Source of the DNA: Sphingosinicella microcystinivorans
GTDB lineage: Bacteria; Pseudomonadota; Alphaproteobacteria; Sphingomonadales; Sphingomonadaceae
NCBI RefSeq assembly: GCF_027941835.1
Contig: NZ_CP116005.1
Coordinates: 248,001-312,000, forward strand
Length of the DNA: 64,000 nucleotides
Direction of reading: 5' to 3'
Each line of letters opens with the position of its first letter. The stretch's first letter is position 1. Position numbers and translations under genes: made by a program. Below the pieces are notes generated by a model. That model made no database searches and was not told the DNA's origin. It was given only the letters and a program-made list of their open reading frames with translations. This document shows positions 29,787 through 37,747 of this stretch, one piece after another.

Positions 29787-30725
29787 TCAGTCCGTTGCCT
29801 GGAACGAATGATGATCCTGATCGCGCAGCCAGTTGTGCGCCCTGGTCGCCGCGAGCGCGCCGTGCCCCATCGCGACGCTGATCTGGTCGAGGCCTTCCAC
29901 AACGTCGCCGGCCGCGAAGAAGCCCGGCACGCCGCTGTCCTTCACCGCGCTTGCGGGGACGCAGCCTTCATCCTCCAGCCCGATCCCGAGCTGCGCGGCA
30001 AGCTCGGCGCGCGGCCGACACCCGAGCGCGGGATAGACGACGTCGTACGACAGCAATGCGTCCCGGCCTTCGAGGCGCACGTCCATGCGGTCGTCGCGCG
30101 GTTCCAGTGCGTCGAGCGCACCGGTCTCCACACGGATGCCGGCTTCGGCCATCTCGCGGGCCTGTTCGGCCGACAGCTCGGGATGGCTGAGCGGCATCAG
30201 CGTGATGTCGTCCGAATATTGCCTGAGGAACAGCGCCTCGGCGGCGCCATCGCTGTCGCAGCCGATCACGCCGATGCGGGCGCCGCTGTGCTCGTAGCCG
30301 TCGCAGACCGGGCAGTAGCGCAGCACGCCGGCGCCGATCGCCTGCTCGTGAATTTCATGCGGAAGATCGACCTGATTGAGAAAGATGCCGCTGGCGAGGA
30401 TCACCGCGCGGCTGTCCGGGCTCTTGCCGTCAGCCAGGGTCAGGCGAAACGCGTCTGCGGTCCGTTCAATCCCGTTGACCTCGGCTTGCTCGATCCGGGC
30501 ACCGAACGCCGCAGCGTGCCGGGTCATCCGCGCGATCAGTTCGGGACCTTCGATGCCCTCGGGAAAGCCGGGCGCGTTGTGGGTCTTCGGAATCCTCAGC
30601 GCCCGGCTCTTGCCATCGTGAAGGACGAGAACATCGCGGCGATAGCGGGCGAGATAGAGGGCGGCGGTAAGGCCGGCCGGGCCTGCACCGATGACGATGA
30701 CCTCCGCCTCTTCCGCGTTGTCCAC
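29787..30725 (-). CDS. Thioredoxin-reductase-like NAD(P)/FAD oxidoreductase
   Basis: A 312-residue protein. [21 protein letters not shown] binds FAD; the redox-active motif is CPVC (138-141), between the two nucleotide domains as in low-molecular-weight thioredoxin reductases; [16 protein letters not shown] is the NAD(P) Rossmann motif, with Cys-Asp where most enzymes have [15 protein letters not shown] is the C-terminal FAD contact. CPVC instead of CATC and the altered GxG suggest a relative of TrxB rather than the canonical enzyme. It starts 1 bp after the hemerythrin stop and precedes katE, so it probably serves stress redox control. The electron acceptor is not predictable. Confidence 0.85.
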   Translation of the reverse strand: MDNAEEAEVIVIGAGPAGLTAALYLARYRRDVLVLHDGKSRALRIPKTHNAPGFPEGIEGPELIARMTRHAAAFGARIEQAEVNGIERTADAFRLTLADGKSPDSRAVILASGIFLNQVDLPHEIHEQAIGAGVLRYCPVCDGYEHSGARIGVIGCDSDGAAEALFLRQYSDDITLMPLSHPELSAEQAREMAEAGIRVETGALDALEPRDDRMDVRLEGRDALLSYDVVYPALGCRPRAELAAQLGIGLEDEGCVPASAVKDSGVPGFFAAGDVVEGLDQISVAMGHGALAATRAHNWLRDQDHHSFQATD

Positions 30726-30726
30726 G

Positions 30727-31239
30727 TCAGGCCGGCACGAGATTGAGCGCGCTCGGCTTCGCGAGCGGCAGCCCGCCGTTCTCCGCCTTGCTCAGCAACT
30801 CCTCCTTGCGGGCCAGCATCCGGTCTCTCAGCGCGACAAGGTCGACATCGGCCCGTCGGCACTGCGCGAACATGCCCTCCGAAGGCATTTCCTCCTCATG
30901 AACGTGATGCTTGATCTCTTCCGACAGCACCGTGACCTTGGCGTCATAGAAATCGGCGCGCGGGCTCGAGCTTTCGATGTCGTTGATCAGCACCTTGGCG
31001 CCGTCATGCTCGACATAGGCCTCGTCGAGCATGTCACCCTCGATCTTCCCCCGGAAGGCCGGATAGAAGATTTCTTCCTCGATCATCGTGTGGATCTTGA
31101 GTTCGTTGCAGATCTCGTGCGCAAGCGCCTGCTTTCGATCATCGGCCCTTGCCTTCCCGAACTGTTCGAACAGGCCCTCGACCTTGCGATGATCCGCCTT
31201 CAGCAGCGCGATCGCGTCGGTGTACTTTGCCTTCGGCAT
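30727..31239 (-). CDS. Hemerythrin HHE-domain protein
   Basis: A 170-residue protein; ATG 31239 has GGGAGG upstream. Four helices carry His/Glu ligands for a di-iron site: LLKADHRKVEGLF, HTMIEEEIFYPAF, YVEHDGAKVLINDI and EEIKHHVHEEEMPSEGMF. Such proteins bind O2 or NO-related species or buffer iron and oxidative stress. The tail (LAKPSALNLVPA) is short and flexible. It is the first gene of the group with the thioredoxin-reductase-like gene and katE. The upstream 254 bp (31240-31493) separate it from a divergent DUF72 gene and must hold both promoters; I see no clear operator. Confidence 0.88.
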   Translation of the reverse strand: MPKAKYTDAIALLKADHRKVEGLFEQFGKARADDRKQALAHEICNELKIHTMIEEEIFYPAFRGKIEGDMLDEAYVEHDGAKVLINDIESSSPRADFYDAKVTVLSEEIKHHVHEEEMPSEGMFAQCRRADVDLVALRDRMLARKEELLSKAENGGLPLAKPSALNLVPA

Positions 31240-31493
31240 GGTGGACCTCCCTCGTTCAGACCTGTATGCAGAAGTCGCATCAACCAGCGATGTTCCATGC
31301 GAACGACTCGCAATGTGACGGATGTTGAATGGTCGGTGGAAAAGCATTCCGGAGGTCCGCCGTTCTTGACACCCGCGACCGGGCAGCAGCGCCGATATAC
31401 CAAGGGGGCGCTACAGATTTCCGCCGAGCAATAGAGGTCAGGGCGTCCGTGCCGGGCGTGCATCCGATCGCGACGTTCCTGCGTTGAGGACAG

Positions 31494-32255
31494 ATGGTAT
31501 TCAGGATCGGAACGGCGGGGTGGAGCATCGCTTCGCACTATGCGGACCGGTTTCCGCGCCTGGGCTTCGCGCTCGAACGCTATGCTGGACGATTCTCCTG
31601 CGTCGAGGTCAATTCCTCCTTCTATCGGTCACACCGCCCGACCACATGGTCGCGCTGGGGGTCGATCGTGCCGCAGGGGTTCCGCTTCGCGGTCAAGGTT
31701 CCCCGCACGATGACCCATGAGCGCAAGCTCCGCGATTGCAGCGACCTGATTGCACGGCTGCTCGACGAGACGTCCGGACTTGGCGAGAAGCTCGCGGTCC
31801 TGCTCGTCCAGCTTCCGCCCGGTCTCGGCTATCAGGCTGGCGTGGCGGAAGACTTCTTTCTCGAACTCACCGCCGCGACCCCGGCGCGCGTCGTTTGCGA
31901 ACCCCGCCATCCGAGCTGGTTCGAAGCGGCGCCCGATCGGTTGCTCGCACGTCTCGGAGTCGCGCGGGTGGCCGCCGATCCCGCACGGGTTCCCGCGGCA
32001 GCCGTTCCGGGCGGCTGGCGCGGCCTGTCCTACTGGCGCCTGCACGGATCGCCTGTCGTTTACCGGTCTCCCTACGGTGCGGAACAGCTCGACGATTATG
32101 CTGCGCTGCTCGCGCTCGAAAGCTCGGCGATTGAGCCGCCATGGTGCATATTCGACAACACTGCGTCGCTGGCGGCCACCGGCGATGCCCTTGCGCTTTG
32201 TGAGCGACTGTCTTTGCGCGGCGGGCGGGCGTGCATTCCTTCGGCATCGGCCTGA
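31494..32255 (+). CDS. DUF72 (YecE-like) family protein
   Basis: A 253-residue protein. FRIGTAGWSIASHYADRFP, RYAGRFSCVEVNSSFYRSHRPTTWSRW (read in pieces), RFAVKVPRTMTHERKL, LLVQLPPGL, PRHPSWF and SYWRLHGSPVVYRSPY are the hallmark blocks of the DUF72 TIM-barrel-like family, which is distantly related to xylose-isomerase-type barrels. The biochemical function of the family is not established to my knowledge. It is convergent with the nitrobindin-like gene. The length is normal for the family. Confidence 0.85.
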   Translation: MVFRIGTAGWSIASHYADRFPRLGFALERYAGRFSCVEVNSSFYRSHRPTTWSRWGSIVPQGFRFAVKVPRTMTHERKLRDCSDLIARLLDETSGLGEKLAVLLVQLPPGLGYQAGVAEDFFLELTAATPARVVCEPRHPSWFEAAPDRLLARLGVARVAADPARVPAAAVPGGWRGLSYWRLHGSPVVYRSPYGAEQLDDYAALLALESSAIEPPWCIFDNTASLAATGDALALCERLSLRGGRACIPSASA

Positions 32256-32276
32256 CGGCGACCGGCACCGCCGGCG

Positions 32277-32945
32277 CTAAGGCTTTGCCGGTGTGCTCTT
32301 CGCCCGCCGCGCCATGATCTGCATGAGCGGATTGGGTTTCGCCGGACCGACACGCTTCAGCGTATTCTGGTCGTGATGCTCGAACGGCTCGGCACGACCA
32401 TGGACGGCGAGCATGGTGCGGATCTCATAGCTCCACGCATCCTCGCCATCGAATGCGATATCGATCCGGTAGCTGTCCGTGCGGAAGCCGTACTCGAGGA
32501 AGGCGGTGGAGCAGATGCCATATTGCGTCTCTCCGCGCGTGGCGGTCAGCGAAAACCGGTCGTCCCCGGCCTTGCCCTGGCCCGACGCGAGCGCCACCTG
32601 CCCGCGCGGGATCGCCAATGTCTGCAGAATCAGGCCGGTCGCCGGTTCCCACAACCAATAGCCCACCTGTTCGTGGAAGGTGATGTCCTCCTCTTTGGTC
32701 GTGATGTGAATGTGGTAGCGAAGACCGTAGAAAAGCTGTGGCCCGTTGGTCTGCGGATCGATCGCATCGAACGCGATCCGCTCGATGAAGACGCGGCGCT
32801 CGGGGGCATCGGCCTTGGGATTGATATCGACACCCTTGTGGGCTTCCCAGCGCCCGGCCAGCCGCGTGAGCGGCCCCAGGTTGGCGAGCGTATCCGGATC
32901 CACGTCGGCGGGTTCGGTGAAAATATCGTGTGGGAACGGGATCAT
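32277..32945 (-). CDS. Heme-binding beta-barrel protein (nitrobindin/FABP-like)
   Basis: A 222-residue protein; ATG 32945 follows GGAGAA. Key blocks are LGPLTRLAGRWEAHKGVD, LFYGLRYHIHITTKEEDITFHEQVGYWLWEPATGLILQ (read in pieces), IPRGQVALASGQ, and the C-terminal LAVHGRAEPFEHHDQNTLKRV. The G-x-W start and ten-strand pattern fit the nitrobindin-like family that binds heme or another hydrophobic ligand in a small barrel. It is longer than minimal nitrobindins (about 160). The ligand is unknown. Confidence 0.75.
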   Translation of the reverse strand: MIPFPHDIFTEPADVDPDTLANLGPLTRLAGRWEAHKGVDINPKADAPERRVFIERIAFDAIDPQTNGPQLFYGLRYHIHITTKEEDITFHEQVGYWLWEPATGLILQTLAIPRGQVALASGQGKAGDDRFSLTATRGETQYGICSTAFLEYGFRTDSYRIDIAFDGEDAWSYEIRTMLAVHGRAEPFEHHDQNTLKRVGPAKPNPLMQIMARRAKSTPAKP

Positions 32946-33043
32946 GGCGGCTTCTCCACGTCTGGTCGACTGCGACGAAAGCACAAGGGTCGGCTTTCGT
33001 GAAGACGCAAAATCCCGTCAGGACGCAAGGACAGGCATCCGGG

Positions 33044-33922
33044 TCAACCCGATGTCGCCGCGGCTCCAATGCGGACCGAGACCGACATTGCCTCAAGGGC
33101 GTCAGCCGCGCCGGCATAGCTGCCGGAAACGGGCAAGACCTGCCCGATGCTGCGCGCCACGGCGACGGGGATCAGGCTGAACCCGCCGACGCCGAGGTTG
33201 GTGGGGTCGTAAGCGATCCAGCCTGCGCCCGGCACATAGACCTCCGCCCACGCGTGCGTGGAGCCGTCGTCGGCCGAGCCCTGCATCGTGCCGTCGGCAT
33301 TGTGCAGGTAGCCCGACACGATGCGTGCGCCGAAACCGAGACTGCGCACGGCCTCCACGAACAGGACGGCGAAATCGCGGCAGGAGCCGGAGCGACGATC
33401 GAGGGTCGCGATCGGCGATTGCGTGCCTTCGTCCTCGCGCGCCTGATACCGTATCTGTGCCTGCACGCCGGCGTTCAGGTCCCTGAGAAGCGAGAGCGTA
33501 TCGGTGGGATCGCTGCGGACGAATGCTCTTGCCCACGCGGCGAGCCGCCCTTCCGGGTCCGGATATTGCCGGGCCAGCATGGCGCCGAGATCGAGCCGTT
33601 CGTCATCGCTGTAGTCGAACGGGAATGCGGCCGCCGATGCCGCGATGTCGAACACCGGCCATTCGGCAGCATCAAGCCGAAGCCGGGAGGTGCTTTCGAT
33701 GACAAGGCTGTCGGTTGGGTTTTTGAAGACGACGGTTGCGATCGTATTTCCGTAAACGTCCTGCGCCCAGTGCATCTCCGCCGCCGGGTCCGTTTTCACT
33801 TCGAACACGATCAGCCGAAGCGCGCAGCTTTCGCGCGGGCGCAGCATCAGGCGATGCGGCCCAAGGCTGACCGGCTCCCGATAGCGATAGCGGGTCTGGT
33901 GGCGAATATCGAGCGTGACCAC
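33044..33922 (-). CDS. Transglutaminase-like cysteine protease family protein
   Basis: A 292-residue protein starting at GTG 33922 (a second GTG in frame is not adjacent; the ribosome site is weak). An N-terminal beta domain (LDIRHQTRYRYREPVSLGPH) precedes the catalytic core with Cys181 (RRSGSCRDFAVLF), His223 (GSTHAWAEVYVPGAGW) and Asp239 (AYDPTN). Bacterial members act as proteases or peptide cross-linkers; the substrate is unknown. No signal peptide is visible, so it is probably cytoplasmic. It is followed upstream by small genes of unknown role. Confidence 0.88.
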   Translation of the reverse strand: MVTLDIRHQTRYRYREPVSLGPHRLMLRPRESCALRLIVFEVKTDPAAEMHWAQDVYGNTIATVVFKNPTDSLVIESTSRLRLDAAEWPVFDIAASAAAFPFDYSDDERLDLGAMLARQYPDPEGRLAAWARAFVRSDPTDTLSLLRDLNAGVQAQIRYQAREDEGTQSPIATLDRRSGSCRDFAVLFVEAVRSLGFGARIVSGYLHNADGTMQGSADDGSTHAWAEVYVPGAGWIAYDPTNLGVGGFSLIPVAVARSIGQVLPVSGSYAGAADALEAMSVSVRIGAAATSG

Positions 33923-33939
33923 GGCAGTTCCGGCCGGTT

Positions 33940-34200
33940 TCAGGCGTGCGCGAAACTACGGTCCGGGTTCTCGTTTTCCGGCATGGTATCCGAAGCCGGA
34001 ACGGGCAATGCAATGCGGCCCTCCGCAGGCCCGGCGGCCGCGGCACGTCGCTTGTCGCGGCGCTCCGCCGCCTCGGCCTCGCGCGCCCATGCCGCTGCGG
34101 CACCGGTCGCCTGCTCCCGAAGATTGGGAAGCACGGACTTCGCCGCCTGATCGAGATGATAGCGTTCCTGCGTTCGGCAAAGGCTGGATGATGGCTGCAT
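33940..34200 (-). CDS. Small helical hypothetical protein (86 aa)
   Basis: ATG 34200 follows GAAGGGAT at good distance, which supports translation. The peptide is a predicted helical hairpin rich in Ala, Glu and Arg (NLREQATGAAAAWAREAEAAERRDKRRAAA). The pattern of A-L-x-N-x-R-E-x-A-x-x-A-A-x-A-W resembles small cytosolic proteins that I associate with sphingomonads. It may be in one transcript with the transglutaminase gene, whose start is 17 bp downstream. The function is unknown. Confidence 0.55.
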   Translation of the reverse strand: MQPSSSLCRTQERYHLDQAAKSVLPNLREQATGAAAAWAREAEAAERRDKRRAAAAGPAEGRIALPVPASDTMPENENPDRSFAHA

Positions 34201-34320
34201 TTTGAAATCCCTTCGAAACGGAGCGACAAGCGGTCGCCCGGCGCGGCTTACCCGCCAGTGTGCGTGGACGATCCGATCCCCATGCAGGACGAAACGGTCC
34301 TGCGCGTCCCCGTGAACAGG

Positions 34321-34443
34321 TCAGTCCTTCGACAGCCCCGGCAGGACAGCCTTGATGGACGGATTCGAGGCATTCCGCTTCGGGGGCGCGGCCTTCTTGG
34401 GCTTGCGCGCTTCCTTGCTGCCTTTGCGCTGACTTTTTGCCAT
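34321..34443 (-). CDS. Small basic Lys/Pro-rich protein (40 aa)
   Basis: ATG 34443 has GGAG seven bases upstream. The sequence MAKSQRKGSKEARKPKKAAP is followed by KRNASNPSIKAVLPGLSKD. Short, strongly basic proteins of this form (SxRxxxEARKPKK) recur in alphaproteobacterial genomes; a nucleic-acid-binding or ribosome-associated role is possible but not shown. It stands alone between 34201-34320 and 34444-34596, where I see nothing. Confidence 0.6.
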   Translation of the reverse strand: MAKSQRKGSKEARKPKKAAPPKRNASNPSIKAVLPGLSKD

Positions 34444-34596
34444 GGGATGCTCCTTGATGGCGTTCGAGCCCGGAAGCCAACGCTCTGATCCGGATCGGAG
34501 CAGCAACGGCCACCATAGGCTCAACCGGGCGAATGTACCAACCCTATATCGAACGGACGTGTATCGAGATCCTGATCCGTGCTGTGTCTGAACGCT

Positions 34597-34746
34597 TCAG
34601 GGTCGTGTACGCAGCACCCAGTCCGCGCCGGGGCTCTTGATCATCGGCCGCCCGCATTTTTCGCATTCGCTGACGAAACATCCGCCCTCCCATCGGCTGC
34701 GGCCGTGATCGGGCGCGTGGAAGCCCAGCAGGGCGTGGAGCGTCAC
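34597..34746 (-). CDS. Small zinc-ribbon-like protein (49 aa)
   Basis: GTG 34746 overlaps the stop of the preceding gene as GTGA. The 49-residue product contains ECEKCGRPMIKS plus an upstream Cys (GGCFVSEC), a partial zinc-ribbon knuckle, and ends DWVLRTRP. Tight coupling, the CxxC motif and the regular composition support a real gene despite its size. It is the last of three overlapping small genes (35260 to 34597). The function is unknown; similar short CxxC proteins may bind zinc and nucleic acid. Confidence 0.5.
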   Translation of the reverse strand: MTLHALLGFHAPDHGRSRWEGGCFVSECEKCGRPMIKSPGADWVLRTRP

Positions 34747-34973
34747 GACCGAAAATCCCGCGCGGGGTTCGAACCCGCGGCGCCGGGGAGGAACGGCACG
34801 ATATCGCGGGTGAGTTCGGAAACCAGTTCGGGGTCTCCCGTGTCGAGAGCATCTGCGAGGCGTGTCCACCATCGGGCCGACATCAGGCAGCGGCTTCGAA
34901 CCGCGGGCGTGGCGTCGGTTGCCTGACGTTCCGCCTCTGCGGCCCGGCTCCGGCAGAGGTCGCGCCGGCTCAT
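34743..34973 (-). CDS. Small helical hypothetical protein (76 aa)
   Basis: ATG 34973 overlaps the stop of the gene at 34970-35260 as ATGA, and its own stop overlaps the start of the next gene as GTGA. The product (DLCRSRAAEAERQATDATPAVRSRCLMSARWWTRLADAL, read in pieces) is a predicted helical hairpin of the type 'RAAExxxxAxxAxxxxVRxxxxxxAxxWxxLA', similar in pattern to its two small neighbours. The C-terminal GSNPAR is encoded by a tRNA T-loop-like stretch (see rejected items). The function is unknown. Confidence 0.5.
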   Translation of the reverse strand: MSRRDLCRSRAAEAERQATDATPAVRSRCLMSARWWTRLADALDTGDPELVSELTRDIVPFLPGAAGSNPARDFRS

Positions 34974-35260
34974 GCGGTCGCCGCGACACTGGACCTGACG
35001 GGGGCGGACACCGGGATCGGAGGCATCGCAGCCGGGGTGCGATACAAGGGACGCAGGATCGTGCGCGGCGCGGCGGGCTCACGAACCGCGGGCGCTTCTG
35101 GTGCCGTGATCGCCAGCACAGCCTTGCGGGCGAGCGCCTCGAAAGCGGTTGCGAGCTTGCCGTGGACGATCCTTACGCTGTCATGCGCGGCGCGCTCCTC
35201 TGCCTGCCTCGACTGCGCCGCACGGCGCGTGAAATACTGGATATCCGGTTGATAGGGCAT
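34970..35260 (-). CDS. Small helical hypothetical protein (96 aa), first of a three-gene micro-operon
   Basis: ATG 35260 has GGAGG six bases upstream, the best ribosome site of the trio. Residues 5-45 (IQYFTRRAAQSRQAEERAAHDSVRIVHGKLATAFEAL, read in pieces) form a helical hairpin with 'RRAxxxRxxxExAxxxxVxxxHxxLAxxFExLA', a pattern shared with the 76- and 86-residue neighbours. The C-terminal 50 residues are Pro/Ala-rich and flexible. It starts next to an AT-rich intergenic region that should contain the promoter. Confidence 0.55.
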   Translation of the reverse strand: MPYQPDIQYFTRRAAQSRQAEERAAHDSVRIVHGKLATAFEALARKAVLAITAPEAPAVREPAAPRTILRPLYRTPAAMPPIPVSAPVRSSVAATA

Positions 35261-35606
35261 GGAAGCCTCCTCGAAGCGGGAGCGCATATCGTCTCCCAGT
35301 CGCCGGGACGCTGGTTGGAAGGCTGCGGCGATATTTAAGCCTTAAGGCATTTCTTCATTAAAAGCGAAGTAAAGTTTCAGATTCCGAAATTAAATCGAAA
35401 AATCATACTTATCATATAATTAAGATTTCATGCCGTCCACTGGAAGATTATGCATTTATTCATGATCTGTTTGAAAACACCGGTGCCGTTCATATTCTTG
35501 CCAAGTCGGATTATTTTCCGATTTTCTGGAAAATCAGCCTGAAGCCTCCTATGTTGGCCAGGCATTGCATGCCGCGGTGTCCGCCCTTCCGGAACAAGGC
35601 TTCTGC
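35261..35606. other. AT-rich intergenic region between divergent genes
   Basis: This 346-bp stretch is clearly AT-richer than its surroundings, especially 35339-35480, with runs such as TTAATCGAA-like and TTAAGCCTTAA sequences. It separates the small-gene operon from the divergent antiporter gene, so promoters for both are expected here. I find no coding frame, no convincing palindrome longer than six bases and no RNA gene. Confidence 0.5.
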
Positions 35607-37448
35607 ATGCCGCATGACACGACACTGATTACCACGCTTGTCATGGGGCTTGTGCTCGCGTTCGCGGGCGGTTTCATTGCCAGCAGGCTGAAGCTGCCGC
35701 CGCTGGTGGGCTATCTGGCCGCAGGCGTTGCGGTGGGGCCGTTCACACCCGGCTTTGTCGGCGACGCGGCATTGGCCGGCCAGCTCGCCGAAATCGGTGT
35801 CATCCTGCTGATGTTCGGTGTCGGACTGCACTTTTCCATCAAGGACCTGATGGCCGTCCGCAGGATCGCCATTCCGGGCGCGGTCGCGCAGATTGCCGTC
35901 GCGGCGGGGCTCGGCGCCGGTCTGACGTGGCTGTGGGGCTGGCCGATCGGTGCCGGTATCATCTTCGGGCTCGCCCTATCCGTTGCATCCACCGTCGTCC
36001 TGCTCCGCGCCATGGAAGAGCGCGGCGCGCTGACCTCCATCAACGGCCGCATCGCCGTCGGCTGGTTGATCGTAGAAGATCTGGCGATGGTGCTGGCGCT
36101 GGTGTTGCTTCCCGCGCTCGCGGGAGTGCTGGGCGGCGGTCCCGCCAGTGCAGTAGGATGGATCGGCGGCGGCGATGTGGGCATCACGCTCCTTCTGACG
36201 CTGGGCAAGGTTGCGCTGTTCCTGGCGCTCATGCTGGTGGTGGGGAAACGCCTCGTGCCGTGGGTGCTGGAGCGCATCGCGCGCACAGGTTCACGCGAAC
36301 TGTTCACGCTCTCCGTGCTCGCGACCGCGCTCGGCATCGCATACGGCTCGGCCGCGCTCTTCGGCGTGTCGTTCGCGCTCGGCGCATTCTTCGCAGGCGC
36401 GGTTCTGAGCGAGAGCGATTTCAGCCATCAGGCTGCGGCGGACTCCCTGCCGCTTCAGGATGCCTTCGCCGTCCTGTTCTTCGTGTCGGTGGGGATGCTG
36501 TTCAACCCGGCGATCCTGGTTCACGAACCGCTGTCCGTGCTGGCGGTGCTGGCGATTATCCTGATCGGCAAGTCGATCGCGGCCTTCGGAATCGTGCTTG
36601 CCTTCGGCTATCCGGTCCGAACGGCACTGACCGTATCGGCAAGCCTCGCCCAGATCGGGGAGTTTTCCTTCATTCTCATCGGCCTCGGCGTCACGCTTGG
36701 CATGGTCCCTTCGTCGGGGCAGGACTTCATCATCGCAGCCGCCGTACTTTCCATCGCGCTCAATCCACTTGTGTTCTGGAGCTTCGACAGGCTGGAACAT
36801 TGGCTCGGTCGCCATCCCGGCCTGCTCGCGGGAATGGAGCGCAGCAGCGGCGACAACTCTCTGCATCTGACCGAAGCAGAGAGTATAGGCGCGCCAGGGA
36901 GACATGCCGTCGTCATCGGCTACGGCCGAATTGGAAGAATCGTCGTCAAACTGCTCAAGGAGCAAAACCTCCCGGTCATCGTCGTGGACAAGGATCGCCG
37001 CCGCGTGGAAGCGCTGCGCGAGCGCGGTATTCCGGCGATCTACGGCGATGGATCGACGCCCGGCATTCTCGAAGCCGCCGGCATTGCAACCGCCCGCCTG
37101 CTCGTCATCGCCACGCCGGAAGGTTTTCAGACACGGCGGATCATCGAACTCGCACGCCTGCTCAATCCGGAGATCGACACCGCGATCCGCACGCACAGCG
37201 ACGCCGAGGTGGCGTATCTGGAGAGTCAGGAGGTAGGCCTTGCCATCATGGGCTCGCGTGAGCTGTCGTTTGGTCTGGCGGACTATGCGCTGCGCAGTCT
37301 CGGCGTTTCGCAGGACAAAGCGCGCTCCATCATCCAGAAGGAGCGCGTATCCGGAGAAGGCGGGGCCTTCGAGCGACGACCGGATATTCCGGCACGCCAT
37401 GCGCCCGAGCTGCGGGTACATCGTGCGGAGGGTGGCGGAGAAGAGTAA
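35607..37448 (+). CDS. Monovalent cation:proton antiporter, YbaL/KefB type with RCK domain
   Basis: A 613-residue CPA2-family protein; ATG 35607 is used because CAAGG lies seven bases upstream and the first helix begins right after it. The membrane part (residues 1-385, about 12 helices) has GYLAAGVAVGPFTPGF, EIGVILLMFGVGLHFS, GLALSVASTVVLLRAMEE and VEDLAMVLAL, the ion-binding region of CPA2 exchangers. The cytoplasmic part carries the TrkA-N motif HAVVIGYGRIGRIVV (NAD(H) binding) and ends with a polar tail. It exchanges K+ or Na+ for H+ and is gated by nucleotide binding. The order and length match E. coli YbaL. No partner gene is adjacent. Confidence 0.9.
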   Translation: MPHDTTLITTLVMGLVLAFAGGFIASRLKLPPLVGYLAAGVAVGPFTPGFVGDAALAGQLAEIGVILLMFGVGLHFSIKDLMAVRRIAIPGAVAQIAVAAGLGAGLTWLWGWPIGAGIIFGLALSVASTVVLLRAMEERGALTSINGRIAVGWLIVEDLAMVLALVLLPALAGVLGGGPASAVGWIGGGDVGITLLLTLGKVALFLALMLVVGKRLVPWVLERIARTGSRELFTLSVLATALGIAYGSAALFGVSFALGAFFAGAVLSESDFSHQAAADSLPLQDAFAVLFFVSVGMLFNPAILVHEPLSVLAVLAIILIGKSIAAFGIVLAFGYPVRTALTVSASLAQIGEFSFILIGLGVTLGMVPSSGQDFIIAAAVLSIALNPLVFWSFDRLEHWLGRHPGLLAGMERSSGDNSLHLTEAESIGAPGRHAVVIGYGRIGRIVVKLLKEQNLPVIVVDKDRRRVEALRERGIPAIYGDGSTPGILEAAGIATARLLVIATPEGFQTRRIIELARLLNPEIDTAIRTHSDAEVAYLESQEVGLAIMGSRELSFGLADYALRSLGVSQDKARSIIQKERVSGEGGAFERRPDIPARHAPELRVHRAEGGGEE

Positions 37449-37463
37449 ACGCTGATGCCGGCA

Positions 37464-37697
37464 TCATGATTGGCCGGCATATCCCCTAAGGCCGCCGGCG
37501 CCAATGACACTCTGACCCGCCGCGTGGCACAGGCGCATGATGTTGGAAAGTTCTTGCGTTGAGGCTGGCCGGACAATTGCCCGGGCCCGTCAATTCGAGC
37601 GTCCAAGCCAGTCGGCGGGGCGAGCGTGAACATCATCGCCGGAGATCAGCCCGTTTGGGCCTGCGATATTTGAAATCTGTGCCAGAAGTTCGGTCAT
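37464..37697 (-). pseudogene. N-terminal remnant of an FAD-linked oxidase (D-lactate dehydrogenase/glycolate oxidase type)
   Basis: ATG 37697 (AGGGG eight bases upstream) opens a frame LLAQISNIAGPNGLISGDDVHARPADWLGRSN that meets TGA 37590-37592. The same frame continues behind the stop with RARAIVRPASTQELSNIMRLCHAAGQSVIGAGGLRG and ends at 37464. This is the first part of a FAD_binding_4 oxidase (flavin domain start, VRPxSTxE...GG). The stop and the loss of all later sequence show a dead gene. It follows the ThDP enzyme by 50 bp, where a partner oxidase would be expected. A hairpin with 8-bp arms (37455-37462 and 37473-37480) borders it. Confidence 0.65.
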
Positions 37698-37747
37698 GAG
37701 ACGGACCCCTGTTCAATTCTGGTGCGCGATCGGAACCGGCTGGCGTC

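Noticed and set aside
34544-34596. Further small ORFs downstream of the micro-operon
   Set aside because: Only random short frames without ribosome sites.
34755-34790. tRNA T-loop-like sequence GCGGGTTCGAACCCCGC on the minus strand
   Set aside because: No matching acceptor 5' half, D-arm or anticodon arm lies upstream, and the stretch is inside a well-coupled small gene. I treat it as coincidence, although a remnant attachment site cannot be fully excluded.
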